64,000 nt of DNA from Adiantum capillus-veneris (GCA_014529385.2 CM043953.1:84138342-84202341), one strand, 5' to 3'. Shown: positions 1 to 10,609, counted from the first letter of the stretch. The notes: generated by a model not told the origin, from the letters alone. A program made the numbers and translations.

Positions 1-1437
1 TTCCCTCCTCCTCCTCCTCCTCCTCCTCATTTGGTCCCTATGAATCCGCAGAGAGCCTCATTCTTGCGCATGTAGCAAGATTATGAGCGAGCTTTGCAAG
101 GGATCTTCTCTTCATATATGCCACATCAGGTGTCCTAGTATGGGATTTCCCCATCACCCTCGGCCATGCCCTCGCAGGCCCCCACTACCTTTCCTTCACC
201 CTTTCCGTCGGTACCCCCCCCCCCCCCCCCAACTACATTTCCTTCACCCTATTCCACGGTCCCTGCTAATACATTCCCTTCACCATTTCCCTTGGCACCC
301 TCTTCTATGATTACCTCGCATCAACCCTCCCCACTCTGACCACCAAGCCATCCTAGCCCTCATGGTCATTGATCTTCTTGAGGGCAAAGTGAGAGACATT
401 GTTCGCCTGGCTCCGGGGCTGACGAGAGTCCACTGACATCAAGTGGAGACGAGGATCAGGGGGAGGCTCTTGCTTCAACGCTTGCTTTGGAGGAGGTGGA
501 GGAGGATCGTCCACTGACTTGCCAAATCCATGGCACAATTCTAATGTGGAAGTTCCAGATGCCGATGATGATGGCCTATACTATAGGTGTCATCGAGACG
601 GTGCCCCCGACCTTAGCACAAACAAGCCGCAAGTGCTTCCACAATCACTTGAAGAGCTTGATTCACTCTACCTACACTAATTGCTTCATTGATTGGGAGC
701 AACAAGATCCTCAGTACACCTGCAATATATTTTTGATACAATGCGGATGCGGTCTCCTAATTGCCAGGGCATGTCTTTTACCACGCAGAGGATGGAAGGT
801 TTTATCAAGACCTTCCTTCATAATAAACGGTCCACCGTTTGCAAGGTCTCTAAACAAAAACGCCAACACACCAATCTCCAAAAAAGGGTGCTAATATGCA
901 TGATGCAGAGTGGGAGTTTGCTCTCCAAGAGAGGTACAATGGAGTCAACCATCCTCAACAGAGGCAAGCAAGGGCAGGACAACAAGCTCACAGTTGGGGT
1001 TCTGGAAAAAAGGACGTCTCGAAGGACAAAGTGGTAAGTAGCATTTTTAGTTTTTATTTGAACCTTAATCTTGATGTAAACTAATACTTAATATGCAGGT
1101 AAACATCATATCAAGTGTCAAGGGAGGTGGTGAAGTATCTGAAACGCAACGACGAATATAGTACCTACTTGTGGATGCTCCAACAAGGCCACATCAATCA
1201 AGCACATCTCGACTCTCTCATCAACACCTTGACCACTACCCAAGTACGAAGTCAACCAAAATAATTAATTATTTTGTTGTTTACTTATTTTTATGCTTAC
1301 TAATTATGTGTTTTGCTTTGTTATTTGTATAGACTCGAAGAGGTGGCGCTAATGAGGGCAAGGATGATGAGGGTAGTCAAGGTGACAAGGACGACGAGGG
1401 TGACCAGGGTGACAAGGTAACCATTTGTAAGCATTGA
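1..1437 (+). pseudogene. CACTA-type second gene (TNPA-like), left copy, broken
   Basis: The plus strand carries a proline-rich N-terminal part (about 1-330) and an acidic middle. A conserved block follows with LIHSTYTNCF and then FIKTFLHNKRSTVCKV at about 660-860. A likely donor GTAAGT lies at 1034, an acceptor CAG ends at 1098, and further exons are 1099-1243 and 1333-1437. The exon at 1099 encodes a charged helix-like stretch (REVVKYLKRNDEYSTYLWML). The block is a diverged paralogue of the minus-strand gene at 2358-3774. The gene starts before the window; its mirror shows the start codon at 55863. The frame is broken by an in-frame TAG at about 77 and by a missing G near 418 relative to the right arm. 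The function is inferred to be an accessory CACTA protein, by resemblance of layout to plant En/Spm second genes. I do not recognise a catalytic motif. Confidence 0.6.
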
Positions 1438-1791
1438 CAAGGTTCATACTATCCTTAAGATGTACTCCTTGCATCCATCTAGCATCTTCAAAAGGATAAT
1501 TTTTGAACTTAATAAGATACCGTCCGATAATCTTACAATGTTGTAGTATCTTTTCTTCATGGTTCCAAAGGATAGTTTTGGATTGTAACACCTCTTCTTG
1601 GTCTTCTACTTTTGGAGGGTCTTCAATAATTGTTTCTCTTGGTGGCTCTCCTTTGTAGGGCTTAAGTAGGCTCACATGAAAAGCATTGTGTATGAGCCAA
1701 TGGTTGGGCAACTTGAGTTGATAAGCCATGTCATTGATTGGCTTCAAGATGTGAAAAGGACCATAGTATATTTTTTCTAATTTAGCATAAT
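1425..1791 (-). pseudogene. Chromovirus integrase C-terminus and chromodomain-like end, left copy
   Basis: The minus-strand frame (open 1816-1349) contains YYGPFHILKPINDMAYQLKL and HNAFHVSLLKPYKG, the classic tail of plant Ty3/gypsy integrase. It is followed by a chromodomain-like run, GRYLIKFKNYPFEDARWM. This is the missing 3' end of the pol at 10610-13082. The two halves are separated by the CACTA insertion at 1795-10606, and the 3-bp target duplication ACT (1792-1794 and 10607-10609) joins them. Downstream, no LTR follows: after about 1425 the sequence becomes the exon of the CACTA-type gene described at 1-1437, so the chromovirus is truncated there. Domain identity is strong; loss of function is clear. 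Confidence 0.85.
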
Positions 1792-1794
1792 ACT

Positions 1795-1992
1795 CACTAT
1801 GACATTTGGAGCACATTGCCGCTCAGATAGACAGACAAAAACAAAGGAAAAGTTCAAGTCAAAAAATCTCGGGGGCGGTAATGCTCGAGTCAATGCTTGC
1901 GGTAATGGTCCTTCAGCAATGCTTGCGGTAATCGGCCTGGCTACATTTCCGCGGCACTTACTGCCAGTATTACCGCAACGATTACCGCTCAC
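1795..1992 (+). repeat. CACTA left terminus with subterminal repeats
   Basis: The terminal inverted repeat begins CACTATGACATTTGG. It matches the right end perfectly only for CACTATG and loosely beyond. From about 1870 to 1990 the motif GCGGTAAT occurs three times in direct orientation and ATTACCGC twice in inverse. In characterised CACTA elements such subterminal motifs bind the accessory TNPA-type protein; that role is inferred here. Confidence 0.88.
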
Positions 1993-2357
1993 GCGAGTAT
2001 TTTAAAAAAAAGCAGATAACCATTTGGATGGTTCTTGGTAGGACCCATCCAAATGGTCAATTGCCTTTTTTTTCCTATACATTTAATAAATAAAAAAACA
2101 ACAATTTGATTGCACCAAAAATTTGGACCAAAATCAAATGTTTAATTATATTGGAGAAATTGTTCACATTACAAAATTGCCCAAATAGGCGACACATGGC
2201 GGCTATACAACTGTGGCCAAAAGAAGACTTTGGGCCAAAATCGAGTGTTTAATTATATTGGATATTACAAAATTTCCCAAATAGGTGATACATGGGGGGG
2301 CTATACAACTGTGGCGAAAAGAAGACGCACGGGCTCAAAAACACTTGGAGGATTGAG

Positions 2358-3774
2358 CTACTCGGATCCTGGGACCTCTCGAGGGACTCCTTGACTCTGG
2401 AAAAGGAAAAAACAACAAAACCTTTAATTTATACAAATGGATACATAATTCTGCATGCACTGATTTTCAAAAAAAAGTTCACACTTACAGACTGTAGTGT
2501 ACGACATGCATTTTCAAATTCTTTGCGATTGATTTTGTTATTTTCATACAGCCAGCACCATGTCTGATATTCGGAGTGGCTCTCTCTGTATCTCTGGATC
2601 TCTCGGCTTGGGCGGGTCATAGTAATATTTTGCTCTATATCAATTCAAATAAAAATATGCGCACTCACAAATTTATCTTTCCATGCTGCTTTTTCGCTCG
2701 AGCTGTAATGCGTGGGCGTTTGCTGCGCCCTCGCCTCCACCTACTGAGTGTGCGCCCTAGCACATGCTGCTCTCTCGTCCTCCAGCTCGCCTTGGGCTTT
2801 CTCCCACTCCTCGTCGTGAACATTTCCAGGGCGATAGTTGTGACCCTCAGATTCAAATGTTCGCTTTGCCACCCTCCGCACACTGGACTTCTTATTTTTT
2901 GAGAAATTCTTGATATACTCCTCGAGCCACTGCCTGGAGAACTCTTCCACTTCCGGATTAGGGAGCCGCATGAGCATGTCGTATGAATGTACGTCAAGTC
3001 CGCTGGGTCCTAATCTTTGAAAGATTTAAAGCAATCTTGGTATGTCGAGTGGATCAGCTGGTTAAGGTGCCCTCGAAATGTCCTCCCCAAAGAGAAACCT
3101 AGATCCACCTCCCCCCCTCGATGTATATAATAGTAGTAGCCACGAGCGTCCGGGGTGGGCGCATCGCGGTCCTCATCCTCATGTGGAGCTCCAAGGGGTG
3201 AGCGAGGAGGTCAGGGTGTAAGAGGAGGTGAATATGTAGCACTACCCCCTCCACCACCAAAGCAGAACGAGCCACTACCTCGACGAGAGCATGAGCCACC
3301 ACTATGGGAAGAGCGCTGGCCTGAGCCTGAACCGTTGGGTCGTGTAGGCGACGGATAACTCGACGGTACGGGCGTGGATCGCTGCGAATGCAAGGTGGAG
3401 GGAGTTGTGGGTGATGGGAAAGTCGAGTGTAAGGTGGAGGGAGTCCCACTGGGAGGCACACTCTGCACGATTCGAGTGTTGGCGCCCGGTGTCGCAAGCG
3501 GTGAGAGCCCATAGGCAGCCAACTGTGCTGGTATGTACCATCCTCGAAGACTCTGCTGCGAGGATAGCCACTTTGCCTGGGCACGGTATGCCCTCTCGAG
3601 GTCAGGGTTGTGTACTGCATCTCGTAACCATCGAAAGCCGAAGGTGGATTGTGACTGGTGGGAGGAAGACTGCGAGTAGTAAGCATCATAAGCGTCCTCG
3701 TAAGAGAGGCCGTCGGCGAGAAAGTCCTCTATGGATCGATAGACGGGCGTGGAAGAGGATGCCATATCATACAA
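2358..3774 (-). pseudogene. CACTA second gene (TNPA-like), left copy
   Basis: Read on the minus strand. The first exon runs from ATG 3774 (an alternative in-frame ATG lies 9 bases on) to the donor GTGAGT at 2668. It encodes a 187-residue open stretch rich in Ser, Thr, Pro and Gly. After frame changes comes a conserved block with QLIHSTYQDCFKSF, YIKNFSKNKKSSVRRVAKR and HDEEWEKAQGEL (about 3060-2745). A second exon ends at donor GTAAGT (2488) and encodes HSEYQTWCWLYENNKINRKE. A last short exon spans 2396-2358. The block is paralogous to the gene at 1-1437. The layout (small gene beside TNP2, basic block then a charged helical exon) suggests a DNA-binding accessory protein. In-frame stops near 3211 and at the FKD* position suggest decay or an unrecognised intron. 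Family naming is tentative. Confidence 0.6.
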
Positions 3775-4138
3775 TTTCGCAAAAAAAGGGGACCCTAATT
3801 AACATTGGATTCTAGTCAAAGTGAGATTCTTTATTACATAGGATTCCTCCTTGGATAGGATTCCTCCCTGCATAGAATTCCTTTTATCTCCTATTTAAGA
3901 AATGGTTTGTGTGCTTATTTTTTTTGCATCCATTTAGAGTGCGTGTGTGTGTGCTTCTAATTAACCTATTGTGTGTGTGTGTTAGTGTGTGGCAAAGAAA
4001 TTAATCTAGTGTGTGTGTGTGTTGGACCGTAATCTACCGTTGGGCTTCTCGATGACCATTGGGGTCTCAATCAACTTCATCGCACACCCACATGGAGGTA
4101 TATTTTGGTATGCTAATGCTAATGGAGGTATGTTTTGG
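3775..4138. other. Upstream region of the TNPA-like gene, no gene
   Basis: No supported coding sequence. It contains direct repeats of AGGATTCCTCC at about 3840-3870 and short GTGTGT runs at 3940-4025. It leads into the palindromic repeat array. It may be 5' untranslated sequence or intron of the minus-strand gene. Confidence 0.5.
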
Positions 4139-5266
4139 TATACTAATGCATGCCCAAGCACACACTAATGCAAGTGTTAGTGTGTGCTTGTAACGCATGC
4201 ACACACTAATGCTTGCATTAGTGTGTGCAATTTTTTCACACACCAATGCTCACAATAGTGTGTGCTTATGCATGCATTAGTGTGTAGACACACTAATTTG
4301 TGCACAAGCACACACTAATGCAAGCATTAGTGTGTGCTAGAGAGGTATGCACACACTAATTCTTGCATTAGTGTGTGTGTGTGTATAATGCATGCATTGT
4401 GCACAAAATAGTGTGTGAAAACACACTAATGCGTGCACAATCACACACTAATGCAAGCATTAGTGTGTGTGTGTATAATGCATGCATTGTGCACAAAATA
4501 ATGTGTGAAAACACACTAATTAGTGCACAAGCACACACTAATGCTTGCACACACTAATGCAAGCATTAGTGTGTGCTACAGAGGTATGAACACACTAACG
4601 CACGTATTAGTGTGTTCTTGGGCACAAATTAGTGTGTGGAAACACACTAATGCTTGCATTAGTGTGTGTGTGTGTATAATTAATGCATGCATTGTGCACA
4701 AAATAGTGTGTGAAAACACACTAATTTGTGCACAATCACACACTAATGCAAGCATTAGTGTGTGTATAATGCATGCACACACTAATGCTTGCATTAGTGT
4801 GTGCTTGGACACTAATTAGTGTGTAGAAACTAACTAATGCGTGTGTGTATAATGCATGCACACACTAATACGGGCATTAGTGTGATTGTGCACAAAATAG
4901 TGTGTGAAAACACATTAATTTGTGCACAATCACACACTAATGCAAGCATTAGTGTGTGCATGCATTAGTTAGTTTTTACACACTACACACTAATTTGTGC
5001 CCAAGCACTTTTTACACACTACACACACTAATTTGTGCACAATCACACACTAATGCAAGCATTAGTGTGTGTATAATGCATGCACACACTAATGCTTGCA
5101 TTAGTGTGTGCTTGTGCATGCATTAGTGTGTTTACACAGTAATTCATGCACAAGCACACCCTAATGCAAGCATTAGCGTGTGCTTGTAACCCATGCACGC
5201 ACTAATGCGGGCATTAGTGTGTGTATAATGCATGCAAGCATTAGTGTGTGATTGTGCACAAAATAG
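4139..5266. repeat. Array of short palindromes CACACTAATG / CATTAGTGTG
   Basis: About 1.1 kb is built from perfect or near-perfect inverted repeats of the form CACACTAATGC-(A/T)AGCATTAGTGTG, about 22-26 bp each. They are spaced by variants of CTTGTGCACAAATTAGTGTG and by GTATAATGCATGCA. The core contains CACTA, the same five bases as the element tip. The array lies between the two divergent CACTA genes rather than near the ends. The open frames seen through it (for example 4523-4819) are by-products of the repeat and encode repetitive His/Thr/Asn/Cys peptides. Confidence 0.92.
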
Positions 5267-5271
5267 TGTGT

Positions 5272-5560
5272 TTATGTGTGTGTGTGTGTGTGTGCATGTG
5301 TGTGTATGCATTGCGTGTGTGTTCATGTGTGTGTGTGTGTGTGTGTAGAAGAACGAGAAGAAAGAGAGAGAGTTCGAGCACTTACAGTCGTGACCTCGAT
5401 CGCTTGGATATGGTGGGGATGGAGATGAAGAGAGTAATAGAGGTTGGAGATGGAGAGGGAGAAGGAGAGAGAGCTTGGAGATGGAGAGGGAAACACGCCC
5501 GCGTAGAAGAGGAGCTCGTTTTTGAATTTTTGGCATTCAATTTCGCGGGGGCACGTAGGT
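5272..5560. other. GT microsatellites and purine-rich leader
   Basis: GT-rich microsatellites occupy 5275-5345, then a GA-rich stretch to about 5500. On the minus strand the stretch is CT-rich and contains a donor-like GTAAGT at 5385-5380. It could be the transcribed leader of the TNPA-like gene. No protein is supported. Confidence 0.4.
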
Positions 5561-5566
5561 GTCCCC

Positions 5567-5576
5567 TTTATATAAA
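5567..5576. promoter_or_regulatory. Symmetrical TATA element between divergent genes
   Basis: TTTATATAAA is self-complementary, so it could serve either strand. Rightward it lies about 210 bases before the first TNP2 coding exon. Leftward it precedes a CT-rich leader and a donor-like GTAAGT at 5385, which would place the palindrome array inside a leader intron of the TNPA-like gene. There is no transcript evidence. Confidence 0.4.
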
Positions 5577-5787
5577 AACATTTGCTGGTGATTTTATCAT
5601 GTGTATTATCGCGCCTTTTCCTGCCTATATTACCACGAAAAACTCTCATGAGACTGACTGCGTGTATTATGCCAACTGCATGACCTCTTGTACCCACCTC
5701 CCCTCTATCTTTAATGAGTGTCAGTCATGTCAGTACCAACATTCTTGATTCTTCTTTTTCTTATTTAGTGTGTGGTCGTGTGTGTAG

Positions 5788-8700
5788 GACGATTGGGATG
5801 ACGTGGGTCCGCCGGTTGACGCGGAACGAACTCGATGGTTGAGCGAGCGATTACCATGTCCATGTACGCGATGTAAGCGTGCGATTGCACGGCTTCGGCG
5901 TATATGCTTGGCTCACGTGGATGATTCTAGACTATGGGACGATCCGAGAAAACGCGCTCGAATGGAAACTAGCGATCCGAGGGTTTTGGCATCCATTGAT
6001 GTCGCTCCCCATTGGAGTGTGATCGGGGGCGGAGGCGAGAGGAGGACAGAAGAGCGATTGCGCCAAGAAGCAGTCATGGGAGGGGGGTCACACCCGTTGT
6101 TCGATGTGGGTGGGTCCACACGAGCGCATGCGCATCCTACATCCACCACATATGGGGATCTCCCCACCACCCCGCCCCACATGGAGGTGGAGGAAGATCA
6201 TTTGCACAATATGGTTGAGGATCTTCTTGCACGTGAGGCGGCGAATGAGTGTGAGCTTGAGTATGCATGTGAAGAAGCCGCCCAAAAAACCAAAGACTCA
6301 TTGCTAGAGGCAGCACACACCGCTCTTTACGAGGGATGATCCTACTCCATATTACGAGCATCTCTTGAGATCTTGAATATTCAAGCAATGTTTGGATGGA
6401 TCAATGTAGGGGTCAATGGACTATTGAGGTACGTTTAAGTGTAATAAGTGTTAGTTGTGAGTTTTTTTTTTGGTTATATGCAATAACGAGTGTTCTTTAA
6501 TTATGTCATAGGCTATTAGGTAAGATGATGCCTAAAGGCAATCATCTTCCAGAAAATCGAAGGAAGGCATGACAGGTGGTTGACAGGGCTTGGGATGGAC
6601 TATGATCGCATACATGCAAGTGTCAATGATTGCGTGCTATTCCGCAATGAACATGCAGGGCTTGATGCTTGCCCCGAGTGTGGAGAATCAAGGTACAAAG
6701 AGGGAATGCAAGGAACCACAATACTTCGCAAGGTTCTTCGTCATTCCCCGCATCAAGCACATTTTTAGCACCAAAGGAACAAGCGAGATTCTTACATGGC
6801 ATATGAAAAATTGCTCCACCGATGGGGTTATGAGAGTGCAGGCTGACTCGCCAGCATGGCAACACATTGAGCAAACATGGTCGGAGTTTAGAGAAGAGCC
6901 TCGTCACTTGAGGCTTGGTCTGGCTAGTGATGGGGTAAACCCATTTGGGCATTGGTCTACCTCATGGAGTACTTGGCTAGTGGTTGTTGTGAACTACAAC
7001 ATTCCACCATGGGAGTCAACCTAGAAGGGGAACATTTTGCTCTCTCTTCTAGTCCCAGGAAAACACAAGGTGAAGAACATGGATGTATATTTAGCACCTT
7101 TGATTGAAGAGCTTCAAGAGCTATGGAACAGCATAGATGTTTTTGATGTATCAAGACCACTTCGTGATCAGCGCACAATGATCAAGTGCATTCTCACTTG
7201 GGACCATACATGATAACCCCGGGCTTGGAGAGATTTCTGGTATGCTTATACTTTGTGATGCTTTTTAATGTCTTTGCATTGGTCACTTATATGCGGTTAT
7301 GTATTTTGTTTTTGTAGGACTATCGACATCTCGATATAGGGCATGCCCAACTTGTGGACCCTCACTCGTGACAGAGAGACCCGCTCTACTTGGTAAGGTG
7401 ATCTACCCCAATAACCATCGCTTCTTGCCGCCCACACATCAATCTTATGCTCCACCGTGCAATGGGATGGAGACACTCCATTGGACCATGGCCGATTGGT
7501 CAAGACATTGGAACGAGCATCACAACACATTGCCTCCTCCCAATGATCCACCTAGGGGTATGTCTAGGTACTCTATTTTCTTATCACTACCCTATTGGCA
7601 TTCATTAAAAATCCAACACCTATTGGATCCAATGCATGTGTTCAAAAATGTTGGGCAAGCTATATGGGATCACATAGTAGGCAAGAAAGATTCATTGGGG
7701 GCTAGAGAGGACATGAGGGCCATAAGGAGGCTCCCTCCTTCGTCCACACCTCGCATGGGGCCTCAGGGGAAGATGGTTCTTCCAAAGGCACCTTGGATTC
7801 TATCAAGGGTGGATCAAGAGCGGATGAAAAAAGTCATTGCATCCATCCGTACTCCAACAGGTTATATGCGTTCGCTCAAGGGTGCCTTCACTAAAACTAA
7901 GAAAGGAGGATCCACACAACTGTATGAGCTCAAATCCTATGATTGGCACAAGATTCTTCAGGTAATGTGTGTGTGTGTGTGTATATGTGAGTGTGGTTTA
8001 GGGTTCTGGATACTAATAAGTCTTTTTGTTTGTGCAATAGTTTGTGCTTCCAATTAGCATTGGTGGATTTGCGGACATGAAGGTAAAGACTGCAATATTC
8101 AAGGTGGGAGAAGCTGTTAGGTATAGAACATTTGATCCTCCCTCCTAAACTTTACTTTGAAGACTAACTTTACTATGAAGATTATGAAGGGTTTTTTGGT
8201 TACAGGTTTGTGAGTTCCAAAGAAATCGAAGTTTCAGCCATTCCAACAACTCGACTTCTAGCGATTGAAGCAACTTGTGCTATTGATGATGCATTCCCAC
8301 GTTCTGTGCTTGTTAGCCAAGTTCACCTATTGCTCATCTTGTTGAGGAGATAGCCATTTGTGGTGTGGTTCACTCCAAGTGGATGTTCTTTCTTGAGAGG
8401 TTCCTAAAGACCTTGAAAGACTTTGTAAGGCTACGATCACAACCAGAGGTATTCATCAATCTTAAGCCTTAAACCTTATTATGATTGGATTGTATTCACA
8501 ACACTTTTTATTGGTTACTTTAATCACTAATGGTTTTATGTACATGTGTTCAGGCAAGAATGGCAGAGGGTTGGATTGTACAAGAGGCTTTTGTGTATGT
8601 CTCTCAATATCTTTTCACAATAGACCCATCATTGCCTCGTTTAAAGACGGAGGAAGAGGATCCAAAAAAACACGCAAACATTCCAAGTGGAAAAGGTTCT

Positions 8701-9021
8701 CTCTTGATTTTGGATAGCGAATTTCAAGCCATAGTCAACAACCATTGTCTACTCAATGCTCCCATCATGGGCAAATGGGTGGATATGTATGTGGAGGTGC
8801 GTACAATGAGAGAAAGGGAGAGGGAAGCATGGAAGAGGTTGCATGGCGGTAGGCGAAAACCTCCCTTTCCTAAAGAGCTTGACAAATACCCTGATCTAAT
8901 TCCAGTTGGGTGGATAAACAATGCCATGACCAAGTCCAAGGCACAAGGAGAACAAATAAGCCCTAAAGAATGGGAGTACGCGTGAGGATGTCTACCAAGG
9001 GTAATATACTCAATGTGTTTA

Positions 9022-9090
<69 letters not shown>

Positions 9091-9845
9091 ATCTATCTTG
9101 ATTGGTTTTTGCAGGCCTTCACATTCAACTCTATGTGGTTCGAAGGACGTCATTTTCGAACCCGCAAGATAGATGAGCATCGAACCACTCACGATAGTGG
9201 AGTTATCGGCAACTTTGACAGGACAACACGAGGGAATGTGGAACAATAGAGAGGATAATCAAAGTGGATTTCAGAACATTTCACAAATATCTCTTTGATT
9301 GCCGATGGTTTGCGGGTGAGGTTAAGGGACATGAGCATGGGCTCTATATGGTAGACTCCGGGCAATTTCATCGCGAGAAGACCGACAACTTGGTGCAACC
9401 TAGTAGTTGTGAGCAAGTAAAGTCCATGTGAAACTCACTAAAACATTATATGATACATACAAAACTACATTCATGTTGTTGTTTGCTCTATGACCTACAG
9501 GTGTTTTATGTGCCTTGTATGTATCGAAGACGACTTTGGTATGTTATTCTAGTCACACTACGGAGCAGATCTATCTTTGCAGATACGAACATAGAGACTT
9601 TGACAGATCCCACCATACCATCTATAGAAGATGCCAATGACGATGATGCAGTTGAGGTCGAGGAGAACCAACCATTCCCAATAACCAACCATAGTGAGGA
9701 GGAGGACGAGGATGGAGAGGATGATGATGATTCAATAGGAGAGGTTGTAGAGGATGAATCAATAGATTTATTTGTTGATTTAGCTACCATGGGGTTGGAC
9801 ATGGATGTAAGCACTTGTAGAGATCTCTTGGAGGATGAAAATTAA
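5788..9845 (+). pseudogene. TNP2-type CACTA transposase gene, left copy
   Basis: A multi-exon gene. The first recognisable exon follows GTGTGTAG at 5787 and opens with a transposase-associated block containing LPCPCTRCKR. Next comes a TNP2 block with LGMDYDRIHASVNDCVLFRN and CPECGESRY (6590-6700), then LRLGLASDGVNPFGH (about 6910-6950) and PLIEELQELW (about 7098). The exon from about 7310 carries RFLPP, SIFLSLPYWHSLKIQHLLD and DPMHVFKNVG, with a donor at 7962. DUF4218-like parts follow (ICGVVHSKWMFFLERFLKTL at about 8350-8410; EGWIVQEAFVYVSQYL from 8563). DUF4216-like exons carry FEGRHFRTRKID (9115 on) and VFYVPCMYRRRLWYV (after the acceptor at 9500). The tail is strongly acidic and ends at TAA 9845. 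Several small frame breaks (after 6339, near 6770 and 7020) leave no intact gene in this copy. The start exon is not identified. In animals and plants these proteins cut and rejoin CACTA ends in the nucleus. Confidence 0.88.
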
Positions 9846-9917
9846 TAAATATCTTTTGGATTTTGTCTTCTTTCTCTACTTATGCTGTACAAAAGGGCTA
9901 TTTGTTTATGAAGGCAA

Positions 9918-10363
9918 GACAATACAATTTTGATCATCATTCGCTTGCCATTTCCATATGAATGCATAGTTGACATAAGATTTTGAGGTGGAAACAAAAT
10001 ATTTTTGTTTATAGAATCTCATGGAGTACAAATGAGTAGAGTAGGAGAATCATACCAATAGATAAGGCAAGCAAAGAGAAGAGAGGTACTAAAAATCCCA
10101 ATGAGAATGGGATTTCTTACACTCCGTGCAAAAAGGGGGTGACAATACAATTTTGATCATCGTTCGCTTGCCATTTCCATATGAATGCATAGTTGACATA
10201 AGATTTTGAGGTGGAAACAAAATATTTTTTGATATAGAATCTTATGGAGTACAAATGAGTAGAGTAGGAGAGTCATACCAATAGATGAGGCAAACAAAGA
10301 GAAGAGAGGTACTAAAAATCCCAATGGGAATGGGATTTCTTACACTCCATGCAAAAAGGGGGT
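9918..10363. repeat. 223-bp tandem duplication downstream of TNP2
   Basis: Two consecutive copies, 9918-10140 and 10141-10363, both start GACAATACAATTTTGATCATC and end in AAAAAGGGGGT. They differ by scattered substitutions. They lie between the TNP2 stop codon and the right subterminal repeats, and no coding content is seen. Confidence 0.9.
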
Positions 10364-10429
10364 ACCAATTTCTGAAAAGTAACAAAATAGAATAGGATTT
10401 ATAGAAAGGGGAAAGTGGGAGAGGAATAG

Positions 10430-10606
10430 GCTGCGTGGATTCTTTTCCTATTGCGGTAATCCTGGCGGCTATATGTGCGGTAATACTCGCGGGAAAGTGG
10501 GAAAATGCGTCGGCGGGGCTGCAGCATACAATCTCTCTTTCTTGAAGCTCTCTCTCTCCTCTTATGCGGTAATGCTGTGCGGTAACAGCAGCATTCTCCC
10601 ATAGTG
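10430..10606 (-). repeat. CACTA right terminus with subterminal repeats
   Basis: On the minus strand the tip reads CACTATGGGAGAATGCTGC. GCGGTAA(T/C) motifs occur at about 10454, 10479, 10566 and 10580, matching the motif at the left end. The target duplication ACT follows at 10607-10609. Confidence 0.88.
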
Positions 10607-10609
10607 ACT

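Larger units (their letters stand above)
1795..10606 (+). mobile_element. Complete CACTA (En/Spm) transposon, left copy
   Basis: The element starts CACTATG at 1795 and ends CATAGTG at 10606, with the 3-bp target duplication ACT at 1792-1794 and 10607-10609. Its 8812 bp carry subterminal GCGGTAAT repeats at both ends. A TNP2-type transposase gene lies on the plus strand (5788-9845) and a TNPA-like gene on the minus strand (2358-3774), with an array of short palindromes between them. It sits inside the integrase gene of a chromovirus: removing it and one ACT rejoins the pol frame region. The CACTA terminus, the 3-bp duplication and the TNP2 gene together make the assignment secure. Confidence 0.95.

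Noticed and set aside
2040-2290. Possible separate MITE in the AT-rich stretch with ATTTGGATGG and GGCGACACATGG repeats
   Set aside because: There are short internal duplications (AAATCAAATGTTTAATTATATTGG twice-like) but no terminal inverted repeat or target duplication. It lies within the CACTA element and is treated as its non-coding part.
4523-4819. Open frames encoding His/Thr/Asn/Cys-rich peptides in the palindrome array
   Set aside because: Both strands are open at once and simply translate the repeat, so there is no coding signal.
4139-5266. Regular short repeats resembling a CRISPR array
   Set aside because: Units are palindromes with no unique spacers, they lie inside a eukaryotic CACTA transposon, and no cas genes are present.
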